Source: Azoarcus sp. | Lineage (GTDB): Bacteria; Pseudomonadota; Gammaproteobacteria; Burkholderiales; Rhodocyclaceae | DNA: 38,967 bases | Direction: 5' to 3' | Assembly: GCA_031258965.1 (NCBI GenBank) | Contig: JAIRMC010000049.1 | Span: 1-38,967 of the forward strand | Shown: piece after piece, positions 27,904 to 35,959 of the stretch | Layout: each line of letters opens with the position of its first letter | Numbering within the stretch: position 1 is the first letter of the stretch | Program-made: the position numbers and the translations under genes | The notes under the pieces: model-generated | Database searches by the model: none | Told to the model about the DNA's origin: nothing | The model's input: only the letters and a program-made list of their open reading frames with translations

Positions 27904-28941
27904 TTATCGCGTCTCCTCCGGCGGCGGGACGGCGGCAAAGGTGAAAACGTCCGCGTAAAAAGCCTCGGCGGGCAATCCCCGCTCGCGCGTGAAGCACTCG
28001 CGAGCGGCCTCGATCATCGGCGGCGCGCCGCAAGCGTAAACCTCATGCCGCGACAGATCGTCGAAATCGGCAAGCACCGCCTCATGCACCCGCCCCCGAC
28101 GCCCCGTCCAGCCGTCGTCCGCCTGATTGCCGGAGATGGCTGGAATGTAGCGGAGACCCGGAAGCATGGCGTGCCAACTTTGCGCCATTTCGTGCAGATA
28201 TAAGCCCTCGGGCGAACGCGCGCCCCAATAAAACGCAATGGGTCGTTCGAGACCGATATGAATCGCGTGCTCGACCAGCCCCTTGAGCGGCGCGAAGCCC
28301 GTGCCGCCGCCGATCATCACAATGGGGCGGCCGCTGTCTTCCCGCAGCCGGAAATCGCCGTGCGGGCCTTCGATGCGCAGGATGTCGCGCGCCTTCATGC
28401 TCTCGAACACATGCCCGGTGAAACGCCCGCCGGGCACACGGCGGATGTGCAGTTCCAGGCTGCCCTCCCTGCAAGGCGCGTTGGCGATGGAAAAACTGCG
28501 GCGCCCGCCATCAGGGAGGAGGATGTCGATATATTGCCCCGCGCGAAAGGTGAAAGATTCCGTCGCGGGCAATTGCAGATCGACCCGCATCACGTCTTCG
28601 GCCAGACGTTCCAGATGACTCACGCGGCACGGAATCTGTTTGACCGGCGCCGCCACGGTCTGCGCCGCCGTGGGGATTTCGATGGTGAGATCGGAGCGCG
28701 CCCGCGCGCGGCAAAGCAGCGCGTACCCTTCGGCGCGCTCGGCCTCCGGCAAGGCATGCGCGGCATAAACGCCCGGATCGACGCTGCCCTGGGTGATCCG
28801 GGCCTTGCAGGCGCCGCAAACACCCGTGCGACAGCCGCATGGCAGCGCGAGACCGGCGGCCAGCGCCGCTTCGAGCAAGGTATGATCGTCACCGGCGGTA
28901 AAGGTCTGACCGCCGGGCTGAAGCTGAATGTGATATGACAT
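27904..28941 (-). CDS. 2Fe-2S ferredoxin/FAD/NAD(P) reductase (CDP-6-deoxyglucoseen-reductase-like)
   Basis: A 345-residue flavoprotein. An N-terminal plant-type ferredoxin domain holds C37, C42, C45 (CRTGVCGAC) and C77 (LLCRAR). The FAD-binding barrel contains RSFSIAN and the NAD-binding domain contains IGGGTGFAPLKGLVEHA and VYACGAPPMIEAA. The layout matches AscD/RfbI-like reductases and oxygenase reductase components, which pass electrons from NAD(P)H to a partner; the partner is not in the window. The start at 28941 overlaps the start of the divergent epimerase-like gene. The frame stays open upstream to 29223, but the ferredoxin domain begins at MSYHIQLQPGG. Confidence 0.88.
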   Translation of the reverse strand: MSYHIQLQPGGQTFTAGDDHTLLEAALAAGLALPCGCRTGVCGACKARITQGSVDPGVYAAHALPEAERAEGYALLCRARARSDLTIEIPTAAQTVAAPVKQIPCRVSHLERLAEDVMRVDLQLPATESFTFRAGQYIDILLPDGGRRSFSIANAPCREGSLELHIRRVPGGRFTGHVFESMKARDILRIEGPHGDFRLREDSGRPIVMIGGGTGFAPLKGLVEHAIHIGLERPIAFYWGARSPEGLYLHEMAQSWHAMLPGLRYIPAISGNQADDGWTGRRGRVHEAVLADFDDLSRHEVYACGAPPMIEAARECFTRERGLPAEAFYADVFTFAAVPPPEETR

Positions 28942-29941
28942 GATGATGAACAGGATTCTCGTTATTGGCTGCGGCGACATCGCGCGGCGCGCGATTCCGC
29001 TCCTCGTTCCCCGCTTTCGCGTCTTTGCGCTCGTGCGCCGTCCACAGGCGATGGCGGCCATGCGCGCGCTCGGCGCGGTGCCGCTCCAGGGCGATCTCGA
29101 CGACCGCCGCAGCCTTGCGAGGCTGGCGGGCATTGCCGACGCGGTGTTGCATTTCGCCCCGCCGCTTGCGGCGGGGGATCCCCCTTCGCGCGGCGATGGA
29201 CAAAACACACAGGACATTCGCACCCGTCATTTTCTGGCGGCACTGGGAAACCGGCGCAGTCTACCACAGCGCCTCATATATCTAAGCACGACAGGCGTTT
29301 ATGGCGATTGCGGCGGCGCGCTGGTCGACGAAACCCGTCCTTGCCGGGCATCGAGCGCGCGGGCGCGGCGGCGGCTCGATGCCGAGCACCGCCTGCGCGC
29401 CTTTGGCCGTCGCTGTCAGGTGTCGGTGGCAGTGCTGCGCGCGCCGGGCATCTACGCCGCCGATCGCCTGCCCATCGAGCGCCTCGCGCGCGGCGATCCC
29501 GTTCCGGCGGACGAAATCTTCACCGGCCACATCCACGCCGATGATCTCGCCCGTCTCGCGGTCGCGGCCCTATTCCGCGCCCGCCCCGGACGGGTCTATA
29601 ACGCCGTCGACGATAGCCGTCTGCCCGTGAGCGACTATTTTGACCTCGTCGCCGACGCCTGCGGCCTGCCGCGTCCGCCGCGCCTGCCGCGGGCGGCGCT
29701 GGGCCCATCGCCCTTCATGAAAGAATCTCGCCGCGTCGGTAGCACCCGCCTGGTGCGCGAACTGGATTTCCGGCTCCGCTACCCGACCGTGGCGCACGGG
29801 CTGGCGGCCATGCGCCCGTCACCCCGCTCCATTCCCGTCATTGCGAGCGCAGCAATCGCCCGCATCGAAGCACTCGACACCATACAAAGCAACGTAACCC
29901 GCCTGCGGCGGGAAGTGCGGGGCCGTCGAACGGCTGTTTGA
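28940..29941 (+). CDS. NAD(P)-binding epimerase/dehydratase-like protein with repeat-derived C-terminus
   Basis: A 333-residue extended short-chain-dehydrogenase-like protein. The nucleotide-binding motif is VIGCGDIARRAIPLL, and YLSTTGVYGD is the typical strand and Ser/Thr–Tyr region. Later segments are VLRAPGIYAADRLPIERLARGD, HIHADDLARLAVAAL and VYNAVDD. It resembles the bacterial YeeZ/SDR-a group; the substrate is unknown. Three ATGs in a row (28940, 28943, 28946) could serve as start. The usual end of the fold is near LRYPTVAHGLAAM; the last 35 or so residues (from VIASAAIARIEALD) are read from an inserted inverted-repeat element. Confidence 0.83.
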   Translation: MMMNRILVIGCGDIARRAIPLLVPRFRVFALVRRPQAMAAMRALGAVPLQGDLDDRRSLARLAGIADAVLHFAPPLAAGDPPSRGDGQNTQDIRTRHFLAALGNRRSLPQRLIYLSTTGVYGDCGGALVDETRPCRASSARARRRLDAEHRLRAFGRRCQVSVAVLRAPGIYAADRLPIERLARGDPVPADEIFTGHIHADDLARLAVAALFRARPGRVYNAVDDSRLPVSDYFDLVADACGLPRPPRLPRAALGPSPFMKESRRVGSTRLVRELDFRLRYPTVAHGLAAMRPSPRSIPVIASAAIARIEALDTIQSNVTRLRREVRGRRTAV

Positions 29942-30091
29942 AACCTCAGCCAGCAGTTCAAAATACAGGGACGTGAAATCGGAGAACGTGTGCCTGTGGC
30001 AATCCATACGGCCTTGCCGTCTACTCCGACGCTTCAGAAGGCTGAACCGCCATATGGGATTGTCACGGGGCTGCGCTCCTCGCAATGACGG
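29835..30091. mobile_element. MITE-like element with 13-bp perfect terminal inverted repeats
   Basis: The left end CCGTCATTGCGAG (29835-29847) and right end CTCGCAATGACGG (30079-30091) are exact inverted copies; the similarity continues inward (GCGCAGC). The 257-bp interior codes for nothing recognisable and includes a second repeat block, GGCAATCCATACGG. The element covers the end of the epimerase-like gene and supplies its stop codon. No clear target-site duplication is visible, so it could also be two repeats of the CGTCATTGCGAG family in opposite orientation. Confidence 0.55.
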
Positions 30092-30196
30092 TTTTCAGGG
30101 AGCCATCAACGTGATGCTAGTTTTCCTGGACCCTTGATGGGCAGCTATTTGCCTTTACAATGCCGCTACACATTGTCACACGAGGGGGGCTGTACC

Positions 30197-30670
30197 ATGG
30201 CGTCTGCTTTTTCCCGTCTTGCCGCATACCTTGTCAGCGGCGTCTTACTGTTTTCCGCCTCGGCCTGGGCGGCCGCGTCCGAGTCGGAATTTCCCGATGA
30301 TGTGATACAGGGGCGAAACCTCGTAAACAATCTCAAATGGGGCAAGAAACGGTGCGAAGACGAAATCGTATTGGCAACCAAGCCGCGTTTTGACTATGTA
30401 GGTAACTTCGCCGCCAATGGTCTGGCGTGGGTCGTGGTGAATGGCAAATACGGTTACATCAATGAAAAGGGCGAGGAAGTCATCACGCCGCGGTTTGACG
30501 ATGCAGGGAGCCACGTCATCGTGGTTCCGTGTAAGTATTTTATTGACCTTGATCTGATCTCCGGTGGTGATGATGCATGGGACTTCGCTGCCACTGGTCT
30601 GGCGCGGGTCAGGGTGAATGGCAAATACGGTTACATCCCAGCCCCACCCGGATACCAAACCCCCAAATAA
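30197..30670 (+). CDS. WG-repeat protein, exported, short form
   Basis: A 157-residue product starting at ATG 30197 after GAGGGGGG; an in-frame upstream ATG (30134) lacks a ribosome site. The signal peptide is MASAFSRLAAYLVSGVLLFSASAWA. The mature part carries two WG/KWG-type repeats: GLAWVVVNGKYGYINEKGEEVITPRFDDAG and GLARVRVNGKYGYIPA. Most WG-repeat proteins carry many copies; here there are only two, and the second stops early at a Pro-rich end, so it may be a shortened copy. The role is unknown; such repeats probably mediate protein contacts. Confidence 0.72.
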   Translation: MASAFSRLAAYLVSGVLLFSASAWAAASESEFPDDVIQGRNLVNNLKWGKKRCEDEIVLATKPRFDYVGNFAANGLAWVVVNGKYGYINEKGEEVITPRFDDAGSHVIVVPCKYFIDLDLISGGDDAWDFAATGLARVRVNGKYGYIPAPPGYQTPK

Positions 30671-30722
30671 CCACCGCCCTCACCGCAGCGGCGGCGGGCG
30701 ACGACCGTCCGCCCCGACGCGC

Positions 30723-30800
30723 CAGAAGGCTGAACCGCCGCATGGCACACCACGCCGCTTCGCTCCTCGCAATGACGGGGTGGAGGGATTGCCACGGCGC
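30723..30800. repeat. Dispersed repeat copy, inverted orientation
   Basis: Contains CTCGCAATGACGG (30766-30778) and the block CAGAAGGCTGAACCGCC (30723-30739). The same block is at 30035-30051, and the same 13-mer at 30079-30091. It lies between the WG-repeat gene and the kinase gene, followed by GGATTGCCACGGCG, the partner arm of the family. Confidence 0.7.
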
Positions 30801-30810
30801 GCGAGCAGCC

Positions 30811-32106
30811 TCAAACCTCCGAATTGGCGATGCGCGAACTGGCCAGCGAAAGCCTCGTCGCCAACACTTCGAGGAACGCCTTGTAAAAGTGCATCCGGCA
30901 AGTGTCGGAAGCGCTTTCCAGCGCGCTGGCATGGATAGTAATCAGGCGCACCGTCGTCACCGCCTCCACTGAAGCGGAACGCCCCCCCTTGCCCACCGAG
31001 AACAGTGCAACCTCGCCGAAGCAGTCGCCGGGCGTAAAAACGCCGAGCAGGGCGCCGTTTCGCTTGACCCACGCTTCGCCTTCGGCGAGAACGCAAAAAT
31101 GATTGCCCGCCTCGCCTTCCTTGAAGATCAGGGTGCCGGGCTGGATCCGGCTCCAGCGCGCGAAGCCGACGGTCTCCCACAAATTAGCGTCGCTGAATTC
31201 GCGGAAAAACGCGATGCCGCGCAGAAACTGGAACTTGCGGGTCTCGGATAATGCCTTGCGGCTGGGTTCGATCGCACAGTTCCGGAAAGCAAGAGTGAGA
31301 TCGTGCGAAAACTCGGCCCAACTCTGGTAGCGGCGGTCGACATCCTTTTCCATAGCGCGGCCCACGATGGTACTCAGCGCCTCGGGAATATCCGGTCGAT
31401 GCTGGATGACGGGCGGCGGCAACTCGTTGGCGATACGGTAAACAAGGTCGTAGCGGTTATTGGTCTCGAACGGCAGGCGCCCGGTGAGCAACTGATACAT
31501 CACCACACCGAGCGAATAAATATCCGTGCGGTAGTCGAGCGGCATTTCGCGCACCTGCTGCGGCGACATGTAGGCGGGCGAACCAAGATTAGCGATCTGT
31601 GTGGAATCGCCCGCCCCCTGGAGCGCGGCCCCGAAGTCCGAAATGCGGATGTCGCTGCTCTCCGGCGTGGTGAGCAGGATGTTGGCTGGTTTAATGTCTC
31701 GATGAGTGACGCCCTTGTGGAAAGCATGGTCGAGCGCGCGCGTACATTTGAAAACGATCTCGATCACGCGCTCGAACGGCGCGAGGCCGCCGGGGCGCGC
31801 CAGCCGTTCGAGCGTACCGCCGGGAACGTATTCCATCACCACGTAAGCTTCCTCGTCATTCACCGCCGCATCATGGATTTGCACGATGTGGGGATGGGAG
31901 AGCTTCCCGGCCAGCGCCGCCTCGTTGAGAAAAAGCTGACGAAAAAGACGGCCGCGCCGGGGATGGCGGAAAAAATCGGGTTCAAGCTGCTTGGCCGCGA
32001 CCTCGCGGCGGCGGAACGGATCCCAGGCCAGATAAACGCTGCTCGTCGCCCCGGTACCGAGCAGGCGGCGAACTTCATATTTGCCGATCCGTTCCGGCGC
32101 GGTCAT
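30811..32106 (-). CDS. Ser/Thr protein kinase fused to a cyclic-nucleotide-binding domain
   Basis: A 431-residue cytoplasmic protein. The kinase domain (about 7-275) has the glycine loop [10 protein letters not shown]39 (VAAKQL), E62 of helix C, H135-R136-D137 with K139 and N142 (HRDIKPANI), and D157-F158-G159. The usual APE is replaced by SPQQ. The CNBD (about 298-395) includes [19 protein letters not shown] and the phosphate cassette [18 protein letters not shown] with R376. All catalytic residues are present, so it should be active; the CNBD could gate it with cAMP or cGMP (inference). It has no transmembrane helix or PASTA domain. Its start overlaps the argH stop by 4 bp. Confidence 0.9.
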   Translation of the reverse strand: MTAPERIGKYEVRRLLGTGATSSVYLAWDPFRRREVAAKQLEPDFFRHPRRGRLFRQLFLNEAALAGKLSHPHIVQIHDAAVNDEEAYVVMEYVPGGTLERLARPGGLAPFERVIEIVFKCTRALDHAFHKGVTHRDIKPANILLTTPESSDIRISDFGAALQGAGDSTQIANLGSPAYMSPQQVREMPLDYRTDIYSLGVVMYQLLTGRLPFETNNRYDLVYRIANELPPPVIQHRPDIPEALSTIVGRAMEKDVDRRYQSWAEFSHDLTLAFRNCAIEPSRKALSETRKFQFLRGIAFFREFSDANLWETVGFARWSRIQPGTLIFKEGEAGNHFCVLAEGEAWVKRNGALLGVFTPGDCFGEVALFSVGKGGRSASVEAVTTVRLITIHASALESASDTCRMHFYKAFLEVLATRLSLASSRIANSEV

Positions 32107-33560
32107 CGAATAGTGCTTGCCGCCTGCGCGAGCGCCGCGCGGGCTACGGCAATGGCGGCGCGCACGGCGTCCGGCGCGGCCCCGCCCGCGTGCACCCGCG
32201 CGGCGAGCGAATTTTCAATGGTCAATGCCGCCAATGCGCCGGCGTCGAGCAGCCCGGCCGCGCCGGGAACCGGCCCCACCGCCGCTTTCAGTACATCGAG
32301 ACCGAGGCGGGAAAGATCGCATCCGCGCGCTTCCGCCTCGCGCACCGCCAGCGCCACGGCTTCGTGCGCGTCGCGGAAAGGCAGTCCTTTCTTCACCAGA
32401 TAATCGGCAAGATCCGTGGCCGTGGCGTGGCCCTGCGCGAGCGCCGCCCGCATGTTGCCCGCCCTGACCTGGATGCCGCCGATCATGTCCGCATAAATGC
32501 GCAGCGTGTCGATCAGCGTGTCCGCCGTGTCGAACAGCGGCTCCTTGTCCTCTTGGTTATCCTTGTTATAAGCGAGCGGCTGCCCCTTCATCAGCGTGAG
32601 AAGCGCCACGAGGTGGCCGTTGACGCGCCCCGTCTTGCCGCGCACGAGTTCGGGCACATCCGGGTTTTTCTTCTGCGGCATGATCGAAGATCCGGTGCAG
32701 AAGCGGTCGGGCAAGTCGATAAAGCCCACGCGCGGATTCATCCACAGGATGATTTCTTCCGACAGGCGCGAAAGGTGCGTCATGAGCAGCGCGCTCGCGG
32801 CACAGAATTCGATGGCGAAATCGCGGTCGCTCACCGCATCGAGCGAATTGCGGCACACATCCTCAAAGCCCAGGTCGGCGGCGACGGATTCGCGGTCGAT
32901 CGGGTAGCTCGTGCCCGCCAGCGCCGCCGCGCCCAGCGGCAGGCGGTTTGTACGGCGGCGGCACTCGGCAAAGCGTTCCGCATCGCGCCGGGTCATCTCG
33001 TAATAGGCGAGCAAATGATGGCCGAAAGTCACGGGCTGCGCGACCTGGAGATGGGTGAAGCCGGGCATGGGCGTATCGGCGTGCGCCTCGGCGACATCCA
33101 GCAGGCGGCGCTGGAACGCCGCGATCAGCGCAAGCGCCTGGTCGATGGCGTCCCGCAGCCACAAGCGGATGTCGGTGGCGACCTGATCGTTGCGGCTACG
33201 CCCGGTATGCAGACGTTTACCGGCGTCGCCCGCCAGCGCGGTCAGGCGTTTTTCGATGTTGAGGTGAACATCCTCGTCGCCAAGATTCCAAGCGAATTCA
33301 CCGCGCGCGATTTCGTCCGTGATCTGCGCCATGCCGCGCTCGATGGCGGCGAGATCGGCATCCGCGATGATGCCCTGCCGGGCAAGCATCCTGGCATGGG
33401 CCAGCGAGCCGCGAATATCCTGCGTCGCCATGCGCTGGTCGAAGAACACCGAGGCGGTATAACGTTTGACGAGATCCGCCACCGGCTCGGTGAAGCGTCC
33501 CGACCAGACTTCGGCGGCGCTGGCGGCAGGCAGGGAAGAAGGTTTGTTTTGTGCGGTCAT
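32103..33560 (-). CDS. argH: Argininosuccinate lyase
   Basis: A 485-residue enzyme of arginine synthesis that splits argininosuccinate to arginine and fumarate. The start at ATG 33560 ([23 protein letters not shown]) leaves the family's usual N-terminus; the open frame to 33626 has no added domain. Signature blocks are [41 protein letters not shown] and the catalytic-serine loop [15 protein letters not shown]. It is upstream of, and overlaps, the kinase gene. argJ, of the same pathway, lies 11 kb away, so the arginine genes are scattered. Confidence 0.97.
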   Translation of the reverse strand: MTAQNKPSSLPAASAAEVWSGRFTEPVADLVKRYTASVFFDQRMATQDIRGSLAHARMLARQGIIADADLAAIERGMAQITDEIARGEFAWNLGDEDVHLNIEKRLTALAGDAGKRLHTGRSRNDQVATDIRLWLRDAIDQALALIAAFQRRLLDVAEAHADTPMPGFTHLQVAQPVTFGHHLLAYYEMTRRDAERFAECRRRTNRLPLGAAALAGTSYPIDRESVAADLGFEDVCRNSLDAVSDRDFAIEFCAASALLMTHLSRLSEEIILWMNPRVGFIDLPDRFCTGSSIMPQKKNPDVPELVRGKTGRVNGHLVALLTLMKGQPLAYNKDNQEDKEPLFDTADTLIDTLRIYADMIGGIQVRAGNMRAALAQGHATATDLADYLVKKGLPFRDAHEAVALAVREAEARGCDLSRLGLDVLKAAVGPVPGAAGLLDAGALAALTIENSLAARVHAGGAAPDAVRAAIAVARAALAQAASTIR

Positions 33561-33858
33561 GAAGTATTGCGGGTCGAAAAAAATACCGCCGGGGCGGCGT
33601 TCCAGATTATTCCGATGGCTTCGCACCGCGAACGGTTCCGGCAGGCGCGGCGCAAGGGGGTAAGTATAATCCTCCCCTTCTTCCGACGACGATAGCCTCT
33701 CTCCGTTGACTTCGGGGAAGTCCGGTTATCGCCATTGCGAGCGAAGCGCGGCAATCCATGTGCTGCATGGGCCGCCGCGGCGGTTCGCAATGACGGCTAT
33801 CTTTATCCGGGTGCGACCGCCAATGGATGCGGGCGCGTCCGATCCTTGACGACGGTAT
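33561..33858. other. Spacer between argH and the RcnB-like gene, with a repeat
   Basis: This 298-bp stretch has no supported gene. It would hold the promoter of the argH–kinase operon (no strong hexamers recognised) and the end of the minus-strand RcnB-like transcript. Its middle is taken up by a dispersed palindromic repeat (33731-33796). Confidence 0.6.
33731..33796. repeat. Dispersed palindromic repeat, nearly self-complementary
   Basis: The left arm GCCATTGCGAGCGAAGCGCGGCAATCC and right arm ending TTCGCAATGACGG are inverted copies, apart from a 3-base difference, so the unit can fold on itself. Same family as 5491 and 29835. Confidence 0.7.
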
Positions 33859-34416
33859 TCAGTCGAAGATGTCTTGGATGGCGTCGATTACCATGCCGGT
33901 GCCGAGCGTGATGAGCAGGATGTCACCCGCCACGCGCACGTAGCGATGCCCGTGAGGCGGCGGCGGCAGTTCGTGGAGCAGCGGCGCGGGTACGTCGTAG
34001 TAAACCACCGTGCGCGGCAGCGCCCGTCCCCGCGACCAGGCGCGCGGGCCGGACACGCAGCGCGAGCCACGGCGGGTAAGTCCGGGCGGGCAATGCCGCT
34101 TACCGTATTCGCGCAGGAAATACGCATGGGCATTGCCGCGGTGGCGGTCTTCAAAATGCGCCGCTCTCGGCGGCGGCGCGGGGTGGCGGCGGGCGGCTTC
34201 ACGTCGCGCGGGTTCGGCGCGGCGCTTTGGCGCTTCGACGCGGCGCGGCTGTGGTTTGGCTTGAACGCGCGCCGGTTCGGCGCGATGCGGCTGCGAACGG
34301 TGATTGCGGTCTTTCTTGTCGTGATCAGGCGGCGCGGCCAGCGCCGAAGCGCTGGCAAACGTGCCAACGGCCAGCAATATGCCCAGCAAGGCGCGTGAGG
34401 ACATGCGATGTTCCAT
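33859..34416 (-). CDS. RcnB-like exported protein
   Basis: A 185-residue product starting at ATG 34416 with an AGGAG site eight bases before it. A Sec signal peptide is clear (LLGILLAVGTFASASALAA). The middle is strongly basic and rich in Arg, Pro, Ala and His. The C-terminal domain (TVVYYDVPAPLLHELPPPPHGHRYVRVAGDILLITLGTGMVIDAIQDIFD) matches the RcnB/CigR family, first known from nickel and cobalt homeostasis in E. coli. Metal binding here is inference. It is divergent from urtA. Confidence 0.8.
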   Translation of the reverse strand: MEHRMSSRALLGILLAVGTFASASALAAPPDHDKKDRNHRSQPHRAEPARVQAKPQPRRVEAPKRRAEPARREAARRHPAPPPRAAHFEDRHRGNAHAYFLREYGKRHCPPGLTRRGSRCVSGPRAWSRGRALPRTVVYYDVPAPLLHELPPPPHGHRYVRVAGDILLITLGTGMVIDAIQDIFD

Positions 34417-34678
34417 GGTTTGTTCTCCTGATGGTTGCTTGCCCGCGTCGGCTTGACTGTGTGCCCCGGCGGGCGGGTGATGAATGGGCATCACTGTAGC
34501 GCGCCCGTATGGGCGTGTCTTGTCGCGCGTGTATCGGCGGGTATTCGTTTGTAGGTTTTTTGCGCGCGCCGGGCGGCTGCCGCTTTTCTACGCCATCTTG
34601 CGTATTCCTCCGGCGCGAAGCCCTGCCTACATTTGAGCGCGTGGCGCAAAGAGTGCGCCGTTCATCCGGGAGACTTTC

Positions 34679-35935
34679 ATGCAATCTCGTCGCAGCTTCA
34701 TCAAGGTTTGTATCCTTTCCGCTTCCATCGCCGCCATGGGCGCGCCGTCTGGCGCGCTGGCCGCCGATACGATCAAGGTCGGCGTGCTGCATTCGCTCTC
34801 CGGAACCATGGCGATTTCCGAGACCGCGCTCAAGAACACGGCGCTGATGACCATCGAGGAAATCAACGCCAGCGGCGGCGTACTCGGCAAGAAACTCGAA
34901 CCCGTGGTGGTCGACCCCGCCTCCGACTGGCCGCTCTTCGCCGAAAAGGCGCGCCAGCTCATCGCGCAGGACAAGGTTGCGGCGGTGTTCGGCTGCTGGA
35001 CATCCGTTTCGCGCAAATCGGTCAATCCGGTATTCAAGGAACTCAATGGCCTGCTGTTCTACCCGGTGCAGTACGAGGGCGAGGAGCTGGAAAAGAACGT
35101 CTTCTATACCGGCGCCGCGCCCAACCAGCAGGCCATTCCCGCCGTGGAATACCTGATGAGCGAGGAAGGCGGCGGCGCGAAGCGTTTCGTGCTACTCGGC
35201 ACCGACTATGTGTATCCGCGCACGACCAACAAAATCCTGCGCGCCTTCCTCAAGAACAAAGGCGTGGCGGAAGCCGACATCCTGGAGACCTACACCCCGT
35301 TCGGCCACAGCGACTACCAGACCATCATCGCGGACATCAAGAAATTCGCTTCGGCGGGCAAGAAAACAGCGGTGATTTCGACCATCAATGGCGACTCCAA
35401 CGTACCTTTCTACAAGGAACTGGGCAATGCCGGGCTGAAGGCGACCGACGTACCAGTGGTGGCCTTCTCGGTCGGCGAAGAGGAACTGCGCGGCGTCGAT
35501 ACCAAGCCGCTGCTCGGGCACTTGGCGTCGTGGAATTACTTCATGTCGCTCAAGAACTCGCAGAACGAGACCTTCATCGGCAAGTACAAGGCGTGGGCGA
35601 AGAAAAACGGCGTACCCAACGCGGATACCGTCGTCACCAACGATCCCATGGAAGCCACCTACGTCGGTCTCCACATCTGGAAACAGGCGGTAGAAAAGGC
35701 GGGTTCCACCGACACCGACAAAGTCATCGCGGCGCTTTCCGGCCAGACCTTCAAATCGCCCTCGGGCTTCACCCTGACCATGGACAAGACAAATCATCAT
35801 TTGCATAAACCCGTGTTCATCGGCGAAGTGCGGGCCGATGGTCAATTCGACGTGGTGTGGAAAACCAAGGCGCCGATCCGCGCCCAACCGTGGAGTCCTT
35901 TCATCCCCGGTAACGAGGGCAAGCAGGGGCTTTGA
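34679..35935 (+). CDS. urtA: Urea ABC transporter, substrate-binding protein
   Basis: A 418-residue periplasmic binding protein. The N-terminus has a twin-arginine-like signal (SRRSFIK, then a hydrophobic stretch and cleavage near ALA-ADTIKVG). Family blocks are GVLHSLSGTMAISETALKNTALM, AVFGCWTSVSRKSVNPVFKE and LLFYPVQYEGEE. The W-T-S and Y-P-V-Q-Y segments mark the UrtA/FmdD group for short-chain amides and urea. A GGGAG site lies eight bases before ATG. It is first of urtA–urtB–urtC. Expression is expected under nitrogen limitation. Confidence 0.93.
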   Translation: MQSRRSFIKVCILSASIAAMGAPSGALAADTIKVGVLHSLSGTMAISETALKNTALMTIEEINASGGVLGKKLEPVVVDPASDWPLFAEKARQLIAQDKVAAVFGCWTSVSRKSVNPVFKELNGLLFYPVQYEGEELEKNVFYTGAAPNQQAIPAVEYLMSEEGGGAKRFVLLGTDYVYPRTTNKILRAFLKNKGVAEADILETYTPFGHSDYQTIIADIKKFASAGKKTAVISTINGDSNVPFYKELGNAGLKATDVPVVAFSVGEEELRGVDTKPLLGHLASWNYFMSLKNSQNETFIGKYKAWAKKNGVPNADTVVTNDPMEATYVGLHIWKQAVEKAGSTDTDKVIAALSGQTFKSPSGFTLTMDKTNHHLHKPVFIGEVRADGQFDVVWKTKAPIRAQPWSPFIPGNEGKQGL

Positions 35936-35959
35936 GCGCCTGCCGGGACGGGCAGTCTG

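Noticed and set aside
34642-34657. Sigma54-like promoter (GG-N10-GC) before urtA
   Set aside because: TGGCGCAAAGAGTGCGC has the right GG/GC spacing, but the predicted transcript start would fall on the ribosome site 11 bases before ATG, and the site is also a simple GGCGC/GCGCC palindrome. Kept only as a possibility.
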